Assembly (NCBI GenBank): GCA_016793465.1 | Contig: JAEUJW010000045.1 | Coordinates: 1 to 39,599, forward strand | Reading direction: 5' to 3' | Length of the DNA stretch: 39,599 nucleotides | Origin: Myxococcales bacterium | GTDB lineage: Bacteria > Myxococcota > Polyangia > Nannocystales > Nannocystaceae | Shown here: positions 23,671 through 36,141 of the stretch, one piece after another | Layout: every line of letters starts with the position of its first letter | Numbering within the stretch: position 1 is the first letter of the stretch | Translations under genes and position numbers: made by a program | The notes under the pieces: model-generated | Seen by the model: the letters and a program-made list of their open reading frames with translations, nothing else | What the model was told of the DNA's origin: nothing | Database searches by the model: none

Positions 23671-25125
23671 TCAGGGGCTCGGAGCGGGGTCGGCGGGCTC
23701 GTCGGCGGCCGGGGCGGCCGGGGCGGCGAGCGGGGGCTTGGCCCCCTCGGCGGGCCGCGCGGACTTGGTGTCGTCGCGGCCGGCGCGGATGCCGTCGAGC
23801 AGCGACTGCGCCCGCGAGGCGAGCACGGTGCTGGTGTCGGCCTTGTTGGCGGCCACGAGGGCGACCAGCCACGGCTCGACCTGCTGGCGAATTTCCGGAG
23901 TGGTGGCGCGCATCTGGCCCATGACATTCAAGATCTGCATGCCGTAGGTGTCGGGCGGGGACAGGAAGTCGAAGGGGTCCTCCTTGCCGTCCGGGCTGAG
24001 GAACACGGTCTCGATGCCGCAGGGGGTGGCGCGCTCCTCGGGGGTGGCGCTGTCGTAGGCGTGCATGAGCGCGAGGTTGCTGCGCTCGGCGCCGATGATG
24101 CCGAGGCTGAAGACGATGGCGCAGCGTGTCGGCAGCGGGGCGCTCGGCAGCCGGGCCTCGAGGGTGGTGTGCAGGTCCCTGGCCTCGCGCTGGTCGCGGT
24201 GCTGGGCGATCGCCCAGGCGGCGATGCGCTGGGCCGGGACCTCGCCGCGCTGCAAGACCTCGCCGAGCAGGGGCAGCGAGGAGGGCACCTGGATGTAGCC
24301 GGCGCCGTAGACGAGCCGACGGTCGAGGGCGCCGGCGTCGAGCTGCTCGCGCAGCTCGGCCTGCAAGGGGGCGGCGACCGAGCGGTGCTGCAGGCGCGCC
24401 AGCGAGACCAGGGCTTGCAGGCGCACGGCCTCGTCGGGCTCCTGGGTGGCGGCCCAGAGGGCGGCGACGATGGCCTTGCGGTCGCTGCGGGCGTCGCCGA
24501 AGCGGCCGAGCGCCCAGGCGGCCCAGGTGCCCATGTCGCCGCCGCGGCCGAGCTGGCGGAGCAGCAGCGGGGCGATCTCGGGGTCGCGGCGGATCGACAG
24601 GGCGGCGATCGCCTGGTGCCGCGCGGGCTCGGCGGCGGGGTCGTCGCCGCGCAAGGCGCTGACGTACTTGCCGACCCTTCGGTAGTAAGCGTTGAAGTTA
24701 TGGTTGACGGCGTTGAACAGCAGGTAGGTGACGCCGCCGCAGAGGATCAGCACGGCGGGGAAGCTCATCGAGCTGCGCTGCATGCTGGCCGCGACGGTGG
24801 CCTCGTCGTCCTTCAGGTTGACGCGGCTGCCGTCCTTGCCCTGGAGGTGCGACAGGCGGAAGGCGCCGTGGAACACGACCTCGTCGATCCACAGGGCCTC
24901 GACGACGGCGACGATCACGAGGGCGGTGTAGTAGGCGGCGAACCACGCCGTCTCGAGGCCTGCCGTGGCCGGGACCGCGCGGATCTCCCGGGCGCACCAG
25001 ACGGCGGCGATCAGGCCCGCGAGGTTGGCGATGATGACGGCGACCCCGAGCTTGTGGGCGGTGGGGAGCGTGCGGCGCCCGGGTCCGTACCCGGGGGGGA
25101 GTGGGCCAGCCATGGGCTCTGTCAT
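23671..25125 (-). CDS. Membrane-anchored HEAT-repeat protein
   Basis: 484 residues. Three hydrophobic helices (about 27-46, 60-80 and 119-139; AWFAAYYTALVIVAVVEALW is the second) sit ahead of a HEAT-type solenoid from about residue 160 (DDPAAEPARHQAIAALSIRR, GTWAAWALGRFGDAR, DEAVRLQALVSLARLQH). The tail is Pro/Ala-rich. ATG at 25125 is followed four codons later by a second ATG; either could be used. It is first in a two-gene operon with the exported HEAT protein, so the pair may form a complex across the inner membrane. No cofactor or catalytic motif is seen. Confidence 0.82.
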   Translation of the reverse strand: MTEPMAGPLPPGYGPGRRTLPTAHKLGVAVIIANLAGLIAAVWCAREIRAVPATAGLETAWFAAYYTALVIVAVVEALWIDEVVFHGAFRLSHLQGKDGSRVNLKDDEATVAASMQRSSMSFPAVLILCGGVTYLLFNAVNHNFNAYYRRVGKYVSALRGDDPAAEPARHQAIAALSIRRDPEIAPLLLRQLGRGGDMGTWAAWALGRFGDARSDRKAIVAALWAATQEPDEAVRLQALVSLARLQHRSVAAPLQAELREQLDAGALDRRLVYGAGYIQVPSSLPLLGEVLQRGEVPAQRIAAWAIAQHRDQREARDLHTTLEARLPSAPLPTRCAIVFSLGIIGAERSNLALMHAYDSATPEERATPCGIETVFLSPDGKEDPFDFLSPPDTYGMQILNVMGQMRATTPEIRQQVEPWLVALVAANKADTSTVLASRAQSLLDGIRAGRDDTKSARPAEGAKPPLAAPAAPAADEPADPAPSP

Positions 25126-25320
25126 AACCCGGATGGACTCCCGGCGGGGCCGCGGGTTCCCGGACTTCGGTCGATGTGCGGGTTCGGGCGCCGGGCGTTC
25201 GCGGGTTCGGGCGTGGAGTGAGGGGGGCGCGCTTCGAGGGCGGGCGGGGCTGGCTTCGGGGACAGGTCGGATCTCGTCGATTTTTGGACAGGGCGGGCGG
25301 GGCGTGCATACCTCGCGGGC

Positions 25321-26907
25321 ATGGCGACCCAGGTCGTGCGCGCGGGAAAACCGGTTCGGCGTGTTTCGCAGGAACGCATGCGGCTGATGGTGCTGCCGGC
25401 CGTCGTCGACGCGCCGGAGCCCGAGGCGGAGGCCGGCGCGACGGCGGTCGTCGAGGCCGTGGCGGCGCCGCGGGCGGTGCCGCGGCGGCGGAAGATCTGG
25501 CCGGCGATCGTCGAGTCGGCGGTGATGGCGGGGGCCGGGCTCGGCGTGGCGGCGATGCTGCTGACGAGCTGGGAGGCGGAGCTGCGGGACGAACGCGTGG
25601 TGCCGGGGGTGCGGCTCGGCGGGCGCGAGGTCGGCGGGCTGACGCCGGGCGAGCTGCCGGCGGTGGCCGAGGCGGCCGCGCTCGCGGGGCTCGACCGCAA
25701 GCTGGTGCTGGCGGCGCCGGGCATCGAGGTGGCGACGACGGCGCGCGCGCTCGGAGCGGTGCCGAGTCCGGAGGAGGCGATCGCGTCGGCGCTGGCGGTC
25801 GGTCGCTCGGGCGACGTGTGGACCGACCTGCGGGCGCGCGGCCGGGCCCGCGACGGTGGGATCGATCTGGCGGTCGGCTACAAGTTCCGCGAGGAGGAGG
25901 CGCTGGCGACCCTGCTGGCGCTGGCCCCGGCGGTCGAGCGGCCGAGCCTGCCGACGCGCTTCGACATGGAGCAGCGCAAGATCCTGCCGGCGGTGCGGGG
26001 GATCCGGCTGTCGGCGTTCGACTCGCTGTCGGCGGTGGCGGTCGGGCTGGCGTCGGGGGCGGAGCGCATCGACCTGGTGGTCGCGCCCGGTCCCGAGGTC
26101 GAGGACCCGCTGGCCTCGCTGGCGCAGGGGCTCGACATCTCGACGGTGATCGCGTCGTTCTCGACGCCGTACTCGACCGAGGCGAAGTACGCCGACCGCG
26201 CGGCCAACCTGAAGGTCGGCGCGGCGGCCCTCGACGGGTTCGTGCTGCTGCCCGGCGAGACCATGTCGTTCAACAAGGTGGTCGGCGATCGCACGGACAC
26301 GGCGGGGTTCCGCTACGCGCCGGGCATCTCGGACGGCGAGCTGATCGACACGGTCGGCGGGGGCATCTGCCAGATCAGCTCCACGCTGTACGGGGCGGCG
26401 TTCTTCGCGGGGCTCGACCTGGTGCACTCGCGGCCGCACTCGCGGCCCTCGAGCTACGTCGACATGGGGCTCGACTCGACGGTGGTGTACGGCAGCGTCG
26501 ACATGAAAATTAAGAACGCGTTCGACTTCCCGGTGGTGTTCCACACCCGCGTGAGCGCGGGGCAGGTGCAGGTCGAGGTGCTCGGGGCGCGCAAGGTCTA
26601 CGACGCGGTGGCGTTCGAACGCCAGGTCAAGGAGGTGCTGCCGCACTCGACGATCACGCGCTCGGACCCGGAGCTGCACTCCGGCGCCGAGGCGGTGGCC
26701 CAGCGCGGGATGCGGGGCTTCAAGGTGGTCCGCACGCGCAAGCTGTACCGCGGCGAGGAGGTGGTCGACGCGCAGTCGTGGGACCTGTTCTACCCGCCGA
26801 CGACGCACATCGTGAAGCGCGGGACCAACCCGAAGGGCGCGTGGCCGGAGCACAAGCCGCTGCCGCCGCTGCGCGACCCGGCGCGCGAGCTGCGGGTGGT
26901 GCAGTAG
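25321..26907 (+). CDS. VanW-domain protein with membrane anchor
   Basis: 528 residues. After about 55 basic/Ala-rich residues comes a transmembrane helix (about 60-82, VMAGAGLGVAAMLLTSW). The next region (about 85-250) resembles the YoaR-type peptidoglycan-binding domain often placed before VanW. The VanW domain (about 275-430) holds the family hallmarks PGETMSFNKVVGDRT, a GFRYAP strand and GGGICQISSTLYGAAFFAGL. VanW proteins occur in some vancomycin-resistance clusters and more widely in the cell envelope; their reaction is not established. No van genes are nearby, so a resistance role is not suggested. AAA-ATT codons near 26505 are atypical. Three UUCG-type hairpins follow the stop. Confidence 0.88.
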   Translation: MATQVVRAGKPVRRVSQERMRLMVLPAVVDAPEPEAEAGATAVVEAVAAPRAVPRRRKIWPAIVESAVMAGAGLGVAAMLLTSWEAELRDERVVPGVRLGGREVGGLTPGELPAVAEAAALAGLDRKLVLAAPGIEVATTARALGAVPSPEEAIASALAVGRSGDVWTDLRARGRARDGGIDLAVGYKFREEEALATLLALAPAVERPSLPTRFDMEQRKILPAVRGIRLSAFDSLSAVAVGLASGAERIDLVVAPGPEVEDPLASLAQGLDISTVIASFSTPYSTEAKYADRAANLKVGAAALDGFVLLPGETMSFNKVVGDRTDTAGFRYAPGISDGELIDTVGGGICQISSTLYGAAFFAGLDLVHSRPHSRPSSYVDMGLDSTVVYGSVDMKIKNAFDFPVVFHTRVSAGQVQVEVLGARKVYDAVAFERQVKEVLPHSTITRSDPELHSGAEAVAQRGMRGFKVVRTRKLYRGEEVVDAQSWDLFYPPTTHIVKRGTNPKGAWPEHKPLPPLRDPARELRVVQ

Positions 26908-26910
26908 AGA

Positions 26911-27019
26911 CCTGGCCTTCGGGGCAGGTTGAATCGCCTGGCGGCGCGGTGGGGCCTGGCCTTCGGGTCAGGTTGCGGCGAGCCGGGCGGGTCAGGTCAA
27001 GCTGGCCCTCGGGGCAGGC
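26911..27019 (+). repeat. Three copies of an 18-nt UUCG-type hairpin
   Basis: CCTGGCCTTCGGGGCAGG (26911-26928), CCTGGCCTTCGGGTCAGG (26955-26972) and a variant at 27001-27018. Each folds as a 7-bp stem around TTCG (or CTCG), a very stable tetraloop in RNA; the second pairs at all seven positions counting one G-U. Spacing is 44 and 46 bp. The first starts 3 nt after the VanW stop; the third lies inside the C-terminal codons of the convergent carboxypeptidase. They may end transcription from both sides. Confidence 0.65.
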
Positions 27020-28031
27020 TGCGGCGCGAGCTCGCGGGCGGGGGGCCGAGGTCGAGGGCGGCGGTCAAGAACGCGACGACGCCGGGCACGTCGTTGTCGA
27101 CCCACGGCCCGGGGTCGTGGGGGTTGAAGCGCCAGAAGGTGCTGGGGGCGCGCAGGTGCTGGCGGTAGCTGGCGAAGATCGAGAACACCTCGATGCAGGC
27201 GGCCCAGGTGCCGTGGGCGTGGTGCTGGTGGTCCTCCTGCTCGCCGGTGAAGGTGTCGAAGACGCGGCTGGCGAGGTGGCGGTAGCGGGTGTGGGCCTGG
27301 CCGCCGGCGAGGGCGCGGCACAGCGCGCGGTAGGCTGCGTAGGTCGGCGGGTCGGTGACGCGAGCGGGGATCGCGGTGCCCATGAAGGAGTGCAGGTTGG
27401 CGCTGGCCGAGAACTTGTGGGCGGTGAAGAGGGCGTCGAGGGCGGCGGTCTCGGGCTCGCTGAGCGGGTGCGGGCCGCGGTAGGTGGCGTCGCCGGGGCG
27501 GTCGGAGCCGGCGCCGGGCAGGCGGCTGGTCGGGGCGTTGCCGGGGCGCGGGAAGTTGCGGTTGAGGTCGACGCCGCCGGCGTTGTGGCGCAGCGGGGCG
27601 AGTCGTCCGCGGCCGTCGGCGGCGACGGTGGCCGCGTAACCGTCGGGGTTGAGGCTGGGGATCACCCACAGCTCGGCGCGCGCGCGCAGGGCGGCGAGCG
27701 CGGGGTCGGGGGCGAGGCAATTTTTTAATAGGCCGATGGCGACGCGGCCGGCGATGAACTCGACGCCGTGGATGTTGGCGCTGCACAGCACGCGCGGGGC
27801 GCCGGGGTTCGTCAGGCGCACGGCGCGGAGCGGGCGGCCCTGGCGGCTGGCGCCGTAGATGATCGACTCGGCGCCGAGGCGGGCGGCGAGCTCGTCGACC
27901 TCGGCGTCGCGCGCGTCGCTGGTGGGGTACGGGGAGATGCCCGACACGATGAACGCCAGGATATCCGCTCGCGGGCGGCGTGGGGCGCGGTCGACGGCGG
28001 CGAGCTCGCCGACGACGAGGGTCGCCGCCAC
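26997..28031 (-). CDS. M14-family zinc carboxypeptidase
   Basis: 344 residues. Zinc ligands are in the expected order: HGVE (His88, Glu91) and NLHS (His214). Substrate-carboxylate residues lie in DLNRNFP (Asn157, Arg158) and the catalytic Glu281 in ACIEVFS. SLNPDGY (about 126-132) also fits the family. M14 enzymes remove C-terminal residues from peptides or peptidoglycan stems. No secretion signal is visible from this start, so it may be cytoplasmic. CTA-TTA-AAA-AAT-TGC codons (residues 101-105, near 27719-27730) stand out from the GC-rich gene. It is convergent with the VanW gene, which may suggest an envelope context, but there is no direct evidence. Confidence 0.87.
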   Translation of the reverse strand: MAATLVVGELAAVDRAPRRPRADILAFIVSGISPYPTSDARDAEVDELAARLGAESIIYGASRQGRPLRAVRLTNPGAPRVLCSANIHGVEFIAGRVAIGLLKNCLAPDPALAALRARAELWVIPSLNPDGYAATVAADGRGRLAPLRHNAGGVDLNRNFPRPGNAPTSRLPGAGSDRPGDATYRGPHPLSEPETAALDALFTAHKFSASANLHSFMGTAIPARVTDPPTYAAYRALCRALAGGQAHTRYRHLASRVFDTFTGEQEDHQHHAHGTWAACIEVFSIFASYRQHLRAPSTFWRFNPHDPGPWVDNDVPGVVAFLTAALDLGPPPASSRRSLPRGPA

Positions 28032-28144
28032 GCGTGCGGCGGGGATGGAGGTGAGGTCGCCGCCACACGCGGCGGGGCTCGTGTCGCCTCGCGCCGCGAA
28101 GGGTGCGCGCGACTCGTGGCTCTGAATTTTTGCGGGCGCCGATC

Positions 28145-28200
28145 GCGAGCGACGCGCCCGGGCGGACGCGTCGCTCGCTCGTCGGTCGGCCTGCGGCCGA
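28145..28200. terminator. Two stacked hairpins after the helicase gene
   Basis: GCGAGCGACGCG (28145-28156) pairs perfectly with CGCGTCGCTCGC (28167-28178) around a 10-nt loop, and TCGGCC (28186-28191) with GGCCGA (28195-28200) around TGC. They lie just beyond the helicase stop (28208, minus strand) and upstream of the carboxypeptidase start. A GCAAAAATTC patch follows further on the minus strand. Probably a terminator for the helicase. Confidence 0.5.
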
Positions 28201-28207
28201 TCCGGGC

Positions 28208-32317
<4,110 letters not shown>

Positions 32318-32355
32318 CGTCGGGAATCCATTCAGGCCCGGAGGGCCGTGAGGTC

Positions 32356-32763
32356 CTAGAGCGCAAGGAGCTCCTGGCGGGCGTCGGCTTGGCGGTGGGA
32401 CCGCTCGTCCAATTCGCTGTAGAGGGTCTCGATCCTGGTCAGCTTCTTCAAGATGGCAGGATCGGAGCCGGCGCAGAGCGCACGAGTCTCGCGGAGGAGG
32501 TTGGAAAAGTCTGTGGCGCCCTCGCCGGGCGAGGGAGGCCGCTCGTGGAGACTGACGAGCCGATCCCGGATGAGCTCCACGCGGTAGTCGCATGCGACTT
32601 GCGCGGGCCGGGGTGCCAGGTCCTGGTGGGCGAGGCCCACGAAGATCCCGAATGCAGCCCACGAGACGGCGACAACCGAGGTTGCCACCCAGATCGCAGT
32701 GACGATCCGATCACGTCGCGCTGAAATTGGCTGGGTCAGTGGCCGGGAGTGTTCCAAATTCAC
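32356..32763 (-). CDS. Small single-pass membrane protein
   Basis: 135 residues from GTG at 32763; no family recognised. One transmembrane helix (about 20-45, TAIWVATSVVAVSWAAFGIF) is followed by an exported-looking helical domain with cysteines in VACDYRVEL and ALCAGSDPA and a charged C-terminal coiled-coil-like end (LTRIETLYSELDERSHRQ). It ends 38 bp upstream of the helicase start on the same strand, so the two may be co-transcribed, although the functions have no obvious link. Confidence 0.65.
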   Translation of the reverse strand: MNLEHSRPLTQPISARRDRIVTAIWVATSVVAVSWAAFGIFVGLAHQDLAPRPAQVACDYRVELIRDRLVSLHERPPSPGEGATDFSNLLRETRALCAGSDPAILKKLTRIETLYSELDERSHRQADARQELLAL

Positions 32764-32890
32764 CCGGGTCGGTCAAGCGGGCCCCGGACGACCCGGGACG
32801 GGCCCCGAGGGCGGCGAAGGCGGCGAGGGCGGCCAGCGCGGGCTCCGCCGGCCCGCGGGGGGCGGCGACCCCGGCGGACGATCTGCCCGA

Positions 32891-35377
32891 TCACTCCCCG
32901 GACTTCTGGCACTCGGGGTCTTCGTCGGCCCCGGCCCGCTCGCAGCGGCCGCGGGTGATGAACTTGACGAACTGCTCCTGCGTGAGCGCGAGCCCCGAGT
33001 TGCCGGGGCGCAGCCGGCGGATCGAGCAGGCCCGGCCCGGGTCGCCGTGGCAGGTGCCGGGGTCGTTGAGGTCGAGGGCCCGGCCCTCGAACTCGAGGCC
33101 GAGCCAGCTGCTGAGGTCGAACGGGGTGGCGATGGTCGCGAAGTCGAAGCCGTCGAGCTCGACGATCACGAACTGACCCTGGGGCGCCAGCAGCAGCGGG
33201 TCCTTCAGGGTGACGGTCGGCACGTCGTCGCGCGGCTCGACGAGGTCGGAGGTCAGGCGCAGGTCGACGATCGAGATCCTGGCCGGGCCGCCGGGGCTGG
33301 CGATCTCGGGGATGGCGGTCAGCAGGTAGACGCCGGGGTTGACCGGCAGCACGAACTCGGCGCCGGCGAGCGTGTTGGTGGTGTAGAAGTACGGCGGCAG
33401 GACGGTGGCGGGGTCCTCGGACGGCAGGCGGATGCGCTCGGCCAGGACCTCGGCCTTGACGACGCACTTGCTGGGGTCGACCTGGCCGTCGGTGCCGCAC
33501 TGGTCGGTGCTGCCGGGGTCGGCCTGGAGGGCGACCTGGCCGCGCAGGAGCACGCGGTAGGCGAGCTCGGGCGGGGGCGGCAGCTCCGCGGTGCCGGCGT
33601 CGACGGTGGCGGTGTAGGTCATCGAGCGGACCAGCGAGCCGACCGGGGGGATGAGGCGGAGGTCGTAGTCGAGGCTGCCGGCGCCGGGGCTCAGCGAGAT
33701 CTCGCAGACGACCGGGTTGCTGTCGGCGTCGGTGCAGTTGCCGAGCGGGGTGCTGTCGACGTCGACCCACTGGCTGCCGGGCGGGCTGGTCTTGTCGAGG
33801 GCCGTCAGCGGCAGGCAGTTGTGGGCCAGCTTGTCGGCCTCGGCCTGGGTGTAGCGTGTGCGCGCCGACAGCTCGCCGGTGACCGGGCAGCTGACCGGCG
33901 CGGGCGGCGGGGCGCTCAGCTCCTGGTCGAGGCAGGCGGTCGAGCAGCACACCCACGGGCGGTCCATGGCGTCGACGAACACCTCCTTGGGCGCGCTGGT
34001 CAGGGCGGCGCGCACGTTGATCGGCGGCTGCCACGGCGGGAAGCACAGGCTGCCCGGGAGCTGCACGGTGTCGGCGTTGCTGGCCGGGAAGTCGACGGTG
34101 ACGTCGAAGCTGAGGGTGGGGTAGGGCGAGGCGGGGATCGGGGTGTCGACGTCGCCGTCGTCGGGGATCGCCGGGGTGGCGCGGGCGACGAACGACATCT
34201 CGCGGTCGGCCTCGAGGTCGTCCTCGCAGTAGGTGTAGACCCAGGCCCCGAAGTCGGCGCTGTCCGGCGCGGTGACGACGTTGCTGCTGGTCGCCGGCAG
34301 GCCCTGGAGGTCGAGGGCGCAGCGGTGCGACTCGAGCTCGCAGATCTGGCCGGTGCGGCACTCGGCGTCGCTGTCGCAGCCGCACTTCTTGGCGTCGCCG
34401 ACGGCGTAGCAGCCGTAGGGCGCGGGGCAGTCGTTGCTGGTGGTGCAGCTCGGCAGCTCGTTGGGGAAGACGGTGTCGGGGGCGCACACGGCCTGCTGCT
34501 TGGTCGTGGCGTCGCACACCGACTTGCCGGGCTCGGGGGCGCTGTGGCTGTGGCGCAGGTCGACGGCGACGACGCCGCCGGGGGCGCCGCCGGAGCCGAT
34601 GACGACGGCGTTGCCGATCACGAAGCGGTGGCACTCGCGGCGGGTCGGGACGTCGAAGGTGAAGGTGTCGGCGACGCCGAGCTGCTTGCGCGCGAGCTGG
34701 CGGTGGACCGGGGCGCGCACGACCTGGCCGTTCGGCGTGGTGGTGGTGGCGGCGCGGACCGTGAGGACCAGCGGGAAGTCGCCGTTGAGGTCGCTGTCGA
34801 CGCTGTAGCGGGCCCACGGCAGGGTGACCCCCGGGTTGGGGATCGGCGTCATGTCCTCGTCGAGCAGGAAGTTGCGCACGGCCTTGACCGGCTCGCGCCG
34901 CAGGCGCGACGTCTGGTTGAACTCGAGGTCGGCGGCGAGGTCGATGGTCAGGAGTTCGTCGCCCTGCAGGAAGCTCTCCTGGGCGGTGACGATCAGGCGG
35001 TCGCGCACGCCGGGGATCGGGGTGTCGTTGCTGCCGTCGCTGTCGCCGTCGAGGTTGGCGTTGTTGAGGCGGGCGCGGTAGCGGACCGGCTTCTGCTCGA
35101 TGATCCGCTCGGCCGAGGCGTCGGTGCCGACGATCTCGACGCGCAGGCCGTCGACGTCGGCGCCGGCGACGTCGAGGCCGACCTGCGCCGGCGGCGGCAG
35201 GGTGTTGGGGAAGCACTCGTTGTCCTCGCAGACCTCGCCCTCGTTGGGGCAGTCCTCGTCCTTCTCGCAGGTGATCGGGCTGAACGGGCGGAGCGTCGAG
35301 CAGGCCAGGCCGACGCCGAACGCGGCGCCGAGGGCGAGCCGGCCGGGGCGCCGCGCGAGGAGGGCCGACGCGGTCAT
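32891..35377 (-). CDS. Large Cys-rich lipoprotein
   Basis: 828 residues. Signal and lipobox GLAC (about Cys26) lead into CEKDEDCPNEGEVCEDNEC, a Cys-knot-like module common in myxobacterial surface proteins; a second cluster (about 330-365) reads CTTSNDCPAPYGCYAVGD, then CGCDSDAECRTGQIC. The rest is beta-rich with calcium-like Asp repeats (DLNGDF, NLDGDSDGSNDTP), consistent with stacked immunoglobulin- or carboxypeptidase-like sandwiches. No enzyme motif is seen. The start ATG overlaps the stop of the upstream lipoprotein gene in ATGA (35374-35377), so translation should be coupled. It is the last gene of an operon headed by an FHA-GAF-sigma54 activator, suggesting regulated surface display. 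Confidence 0.82.
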   Translation of the reverse strand: MTASALLARRPGRLALGAAFGVGLACSTLRPFSPITCEKDEDCPNEGEVCEDNECFPNTLPPPAQVGLDVAGADVDGLRVEIVGTDASAERIIEQKPVRYRARLNNANLDGDSDGSNDTPIPGVRDRLIVTAQESFLQGDELLTIDLAADLEFNQTSRLRREPVKAVRNFLLDEDMTPIPNPGVTLPWARYSVDSDLNGDFPLVLTVRAATTTTPNGQVVRAPVHRQLARKQLGVADTFTFDVPTRRECHRFVIGNAVVIGSGGAPGGVVAVDLRHSHSAPEPGKSVCDATTKQQAVCAPDTVFPNELPSCTTSNDCPAPYGCYAVGDAKKCGCDSDAECRTGQICELESHRCALDLQGLPATSSNVVTAPDSADFGAWVYTYCEDDLEADREMSFVARATPAIPDDGDVDTPIPASPYPTLSFDVTVDFPASNADTVQLPGSLCFPPWQPPINVRAALTSAPKEVFVDAMDRPWVCCSTACLDQELSAPPPAPVSCPVTGELSARTRYTQAEADKLAHNCLPLTALDKTSPPGSQWVDVDSTPLGNCTDADSNPVVCEISLSPGAGSLDYDLRLIPPVGSLVRSMTYTATVDAGTAELPPPPELAYRVLLRGQVALQADPGSTDQCGTDGQVDPSKCVVKAEVLAERIRLPSEDPATVLPPYFYTTNTLAGAEFVLPVNPGVYLLTAIPEIASPGGPARISIVDLRLTSDLVEPRDDVPTVTLKDPLLLAPQGQFVIVELDGFDFATIATPFDLSSWLGLEFEGRALDLNDPGTCHGDPGRACSIRRLRPGNSGLALTQEQFVKFITRGRCERAGADEDPECQKSGE

Positions 35378-36141
35378 GCGCCTCCGCCGTCGGGCACGCA
35401 CTCGGTCTTGCAGGCCTCCTCGTTGGCCTTGTCGTTGCAGAAGAACACGTACTCGGTGGTGTCGTAGGTCGCGCCGTTGGCGAGGTCGGGCACGCCCGGC
35501 TTGGTGTTGCCGTCGTCGTCGATGAACCACGCGCGGTCGGTGACGACCACGCGGATGTGGTGCCAGCCGCGCGCGAGCGGCTGGTCGAGCGCGCCGTTGC
35601 ACAGGTCGATGCGGTTGTCGGGGTCGCCGAGGTTGAGCTCGCGCAGCTTGATGGCGGGCCGCTTGATCGGCCTGTAGTTCAGCTGGTTGTCGAGGCGCAG
35701 GCGGATCGACGGGTTGACGTAGTCCTGGTAGCGGACGTAGAGGTGCGGGTTGATGTCGTCGGGGTCGAGGTCGAGCTGGATCGCGGCGTAGAGCGTGTCG
35801 AGCTCCTGCTCGCGGTTCTCGTCGCGGTCCTCGACGTAGAGGGTGCTCGCGCGCAGCTTCTTGGTGTTGCTCTCGAGCGGGTCGCAGGCGCAGAACTTGT
35901 ATTCCTCGCTGGTGGGGTCGAGGAAGTGCGGCAGGGGCCGGCTTCCGGGCTGCGGGCAGCCCTCTTCGTCGTCGGCGGCGGCGGCCTCCTCGCAGCTGAG
36001 CAGGGCCTCGTCGGTGAGCTCGATCGGCTCGACGATCTTGACCCCGTTCTTGTTGGTGATGTCCTCGTTCTCGATGACGATGTCGCGGTCCGGCAGGATG
36101 CAGGCCGCGACGATCAGAGGGACGAGGAGGCGGGGCTTCAC
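35374..36141 (-). CDS. Lipoprotein in the sigma54-activator operon
   Basis: 255 residues from GTG at 36141; lipobox VAAC (about Cys14) after the hydrophobic stretch LLVPLIVAAC. A short acidic region with CPQPGSRPLP is followed by a beta-rich domain (LYVRYQDYVNPSIRLRLDNQ, WHHIRVVVTDRAWFIDDDG), and the end is Cys-containing (FFCNDKANEEACKTEC). No family is recognised. Its GTG overlaps the activator stop in GTGA (36138-36141) and its stop overlaps the next gene's ATG, so all three are probably translated in coupled fashion. Choosing the GTG rather than the longer open frame is based on the lipobox and this overlap. Confidence 0.78.
   Translation of the reverse strand: MKPRLLVPLIVAACILPDRDIVIENEDITNKNGVKIVEPIELTDEALLSCEEAAAADDEEGCPQPGSRPLPHFLDPTSEEYKFCACDPLESNTKKLRASTLYVEDRDENREQELDTLYAAIQLDLDPDDINPHLYVRYQDYVNPSIRLRLDNQLNYRPIKRPAIKLRELNLGDPDNRIDLCNGALDQPLARGWHHIRVVVTDRAWFIDDDGNTKPGVPDLANGATYDTTEYVFFCNDKANEEACKTECVPDGGGA

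Noticed and set aside
25321..26907. Vancomycin-resistance role for the VanW gene
   Set aside because: No vanH, vanA, vanX or vanRS genes are nearby, and VanW domains are widespread outside resistance clusters.
32699..35467. A 922-codon plus-strand frame opposite the Cys-rich lipoprotein
   Set aside because: The minus frame has a lipobox, Cys modules and coupled overlaps; the plus frame is Val/Gly/Ala-rich filler.
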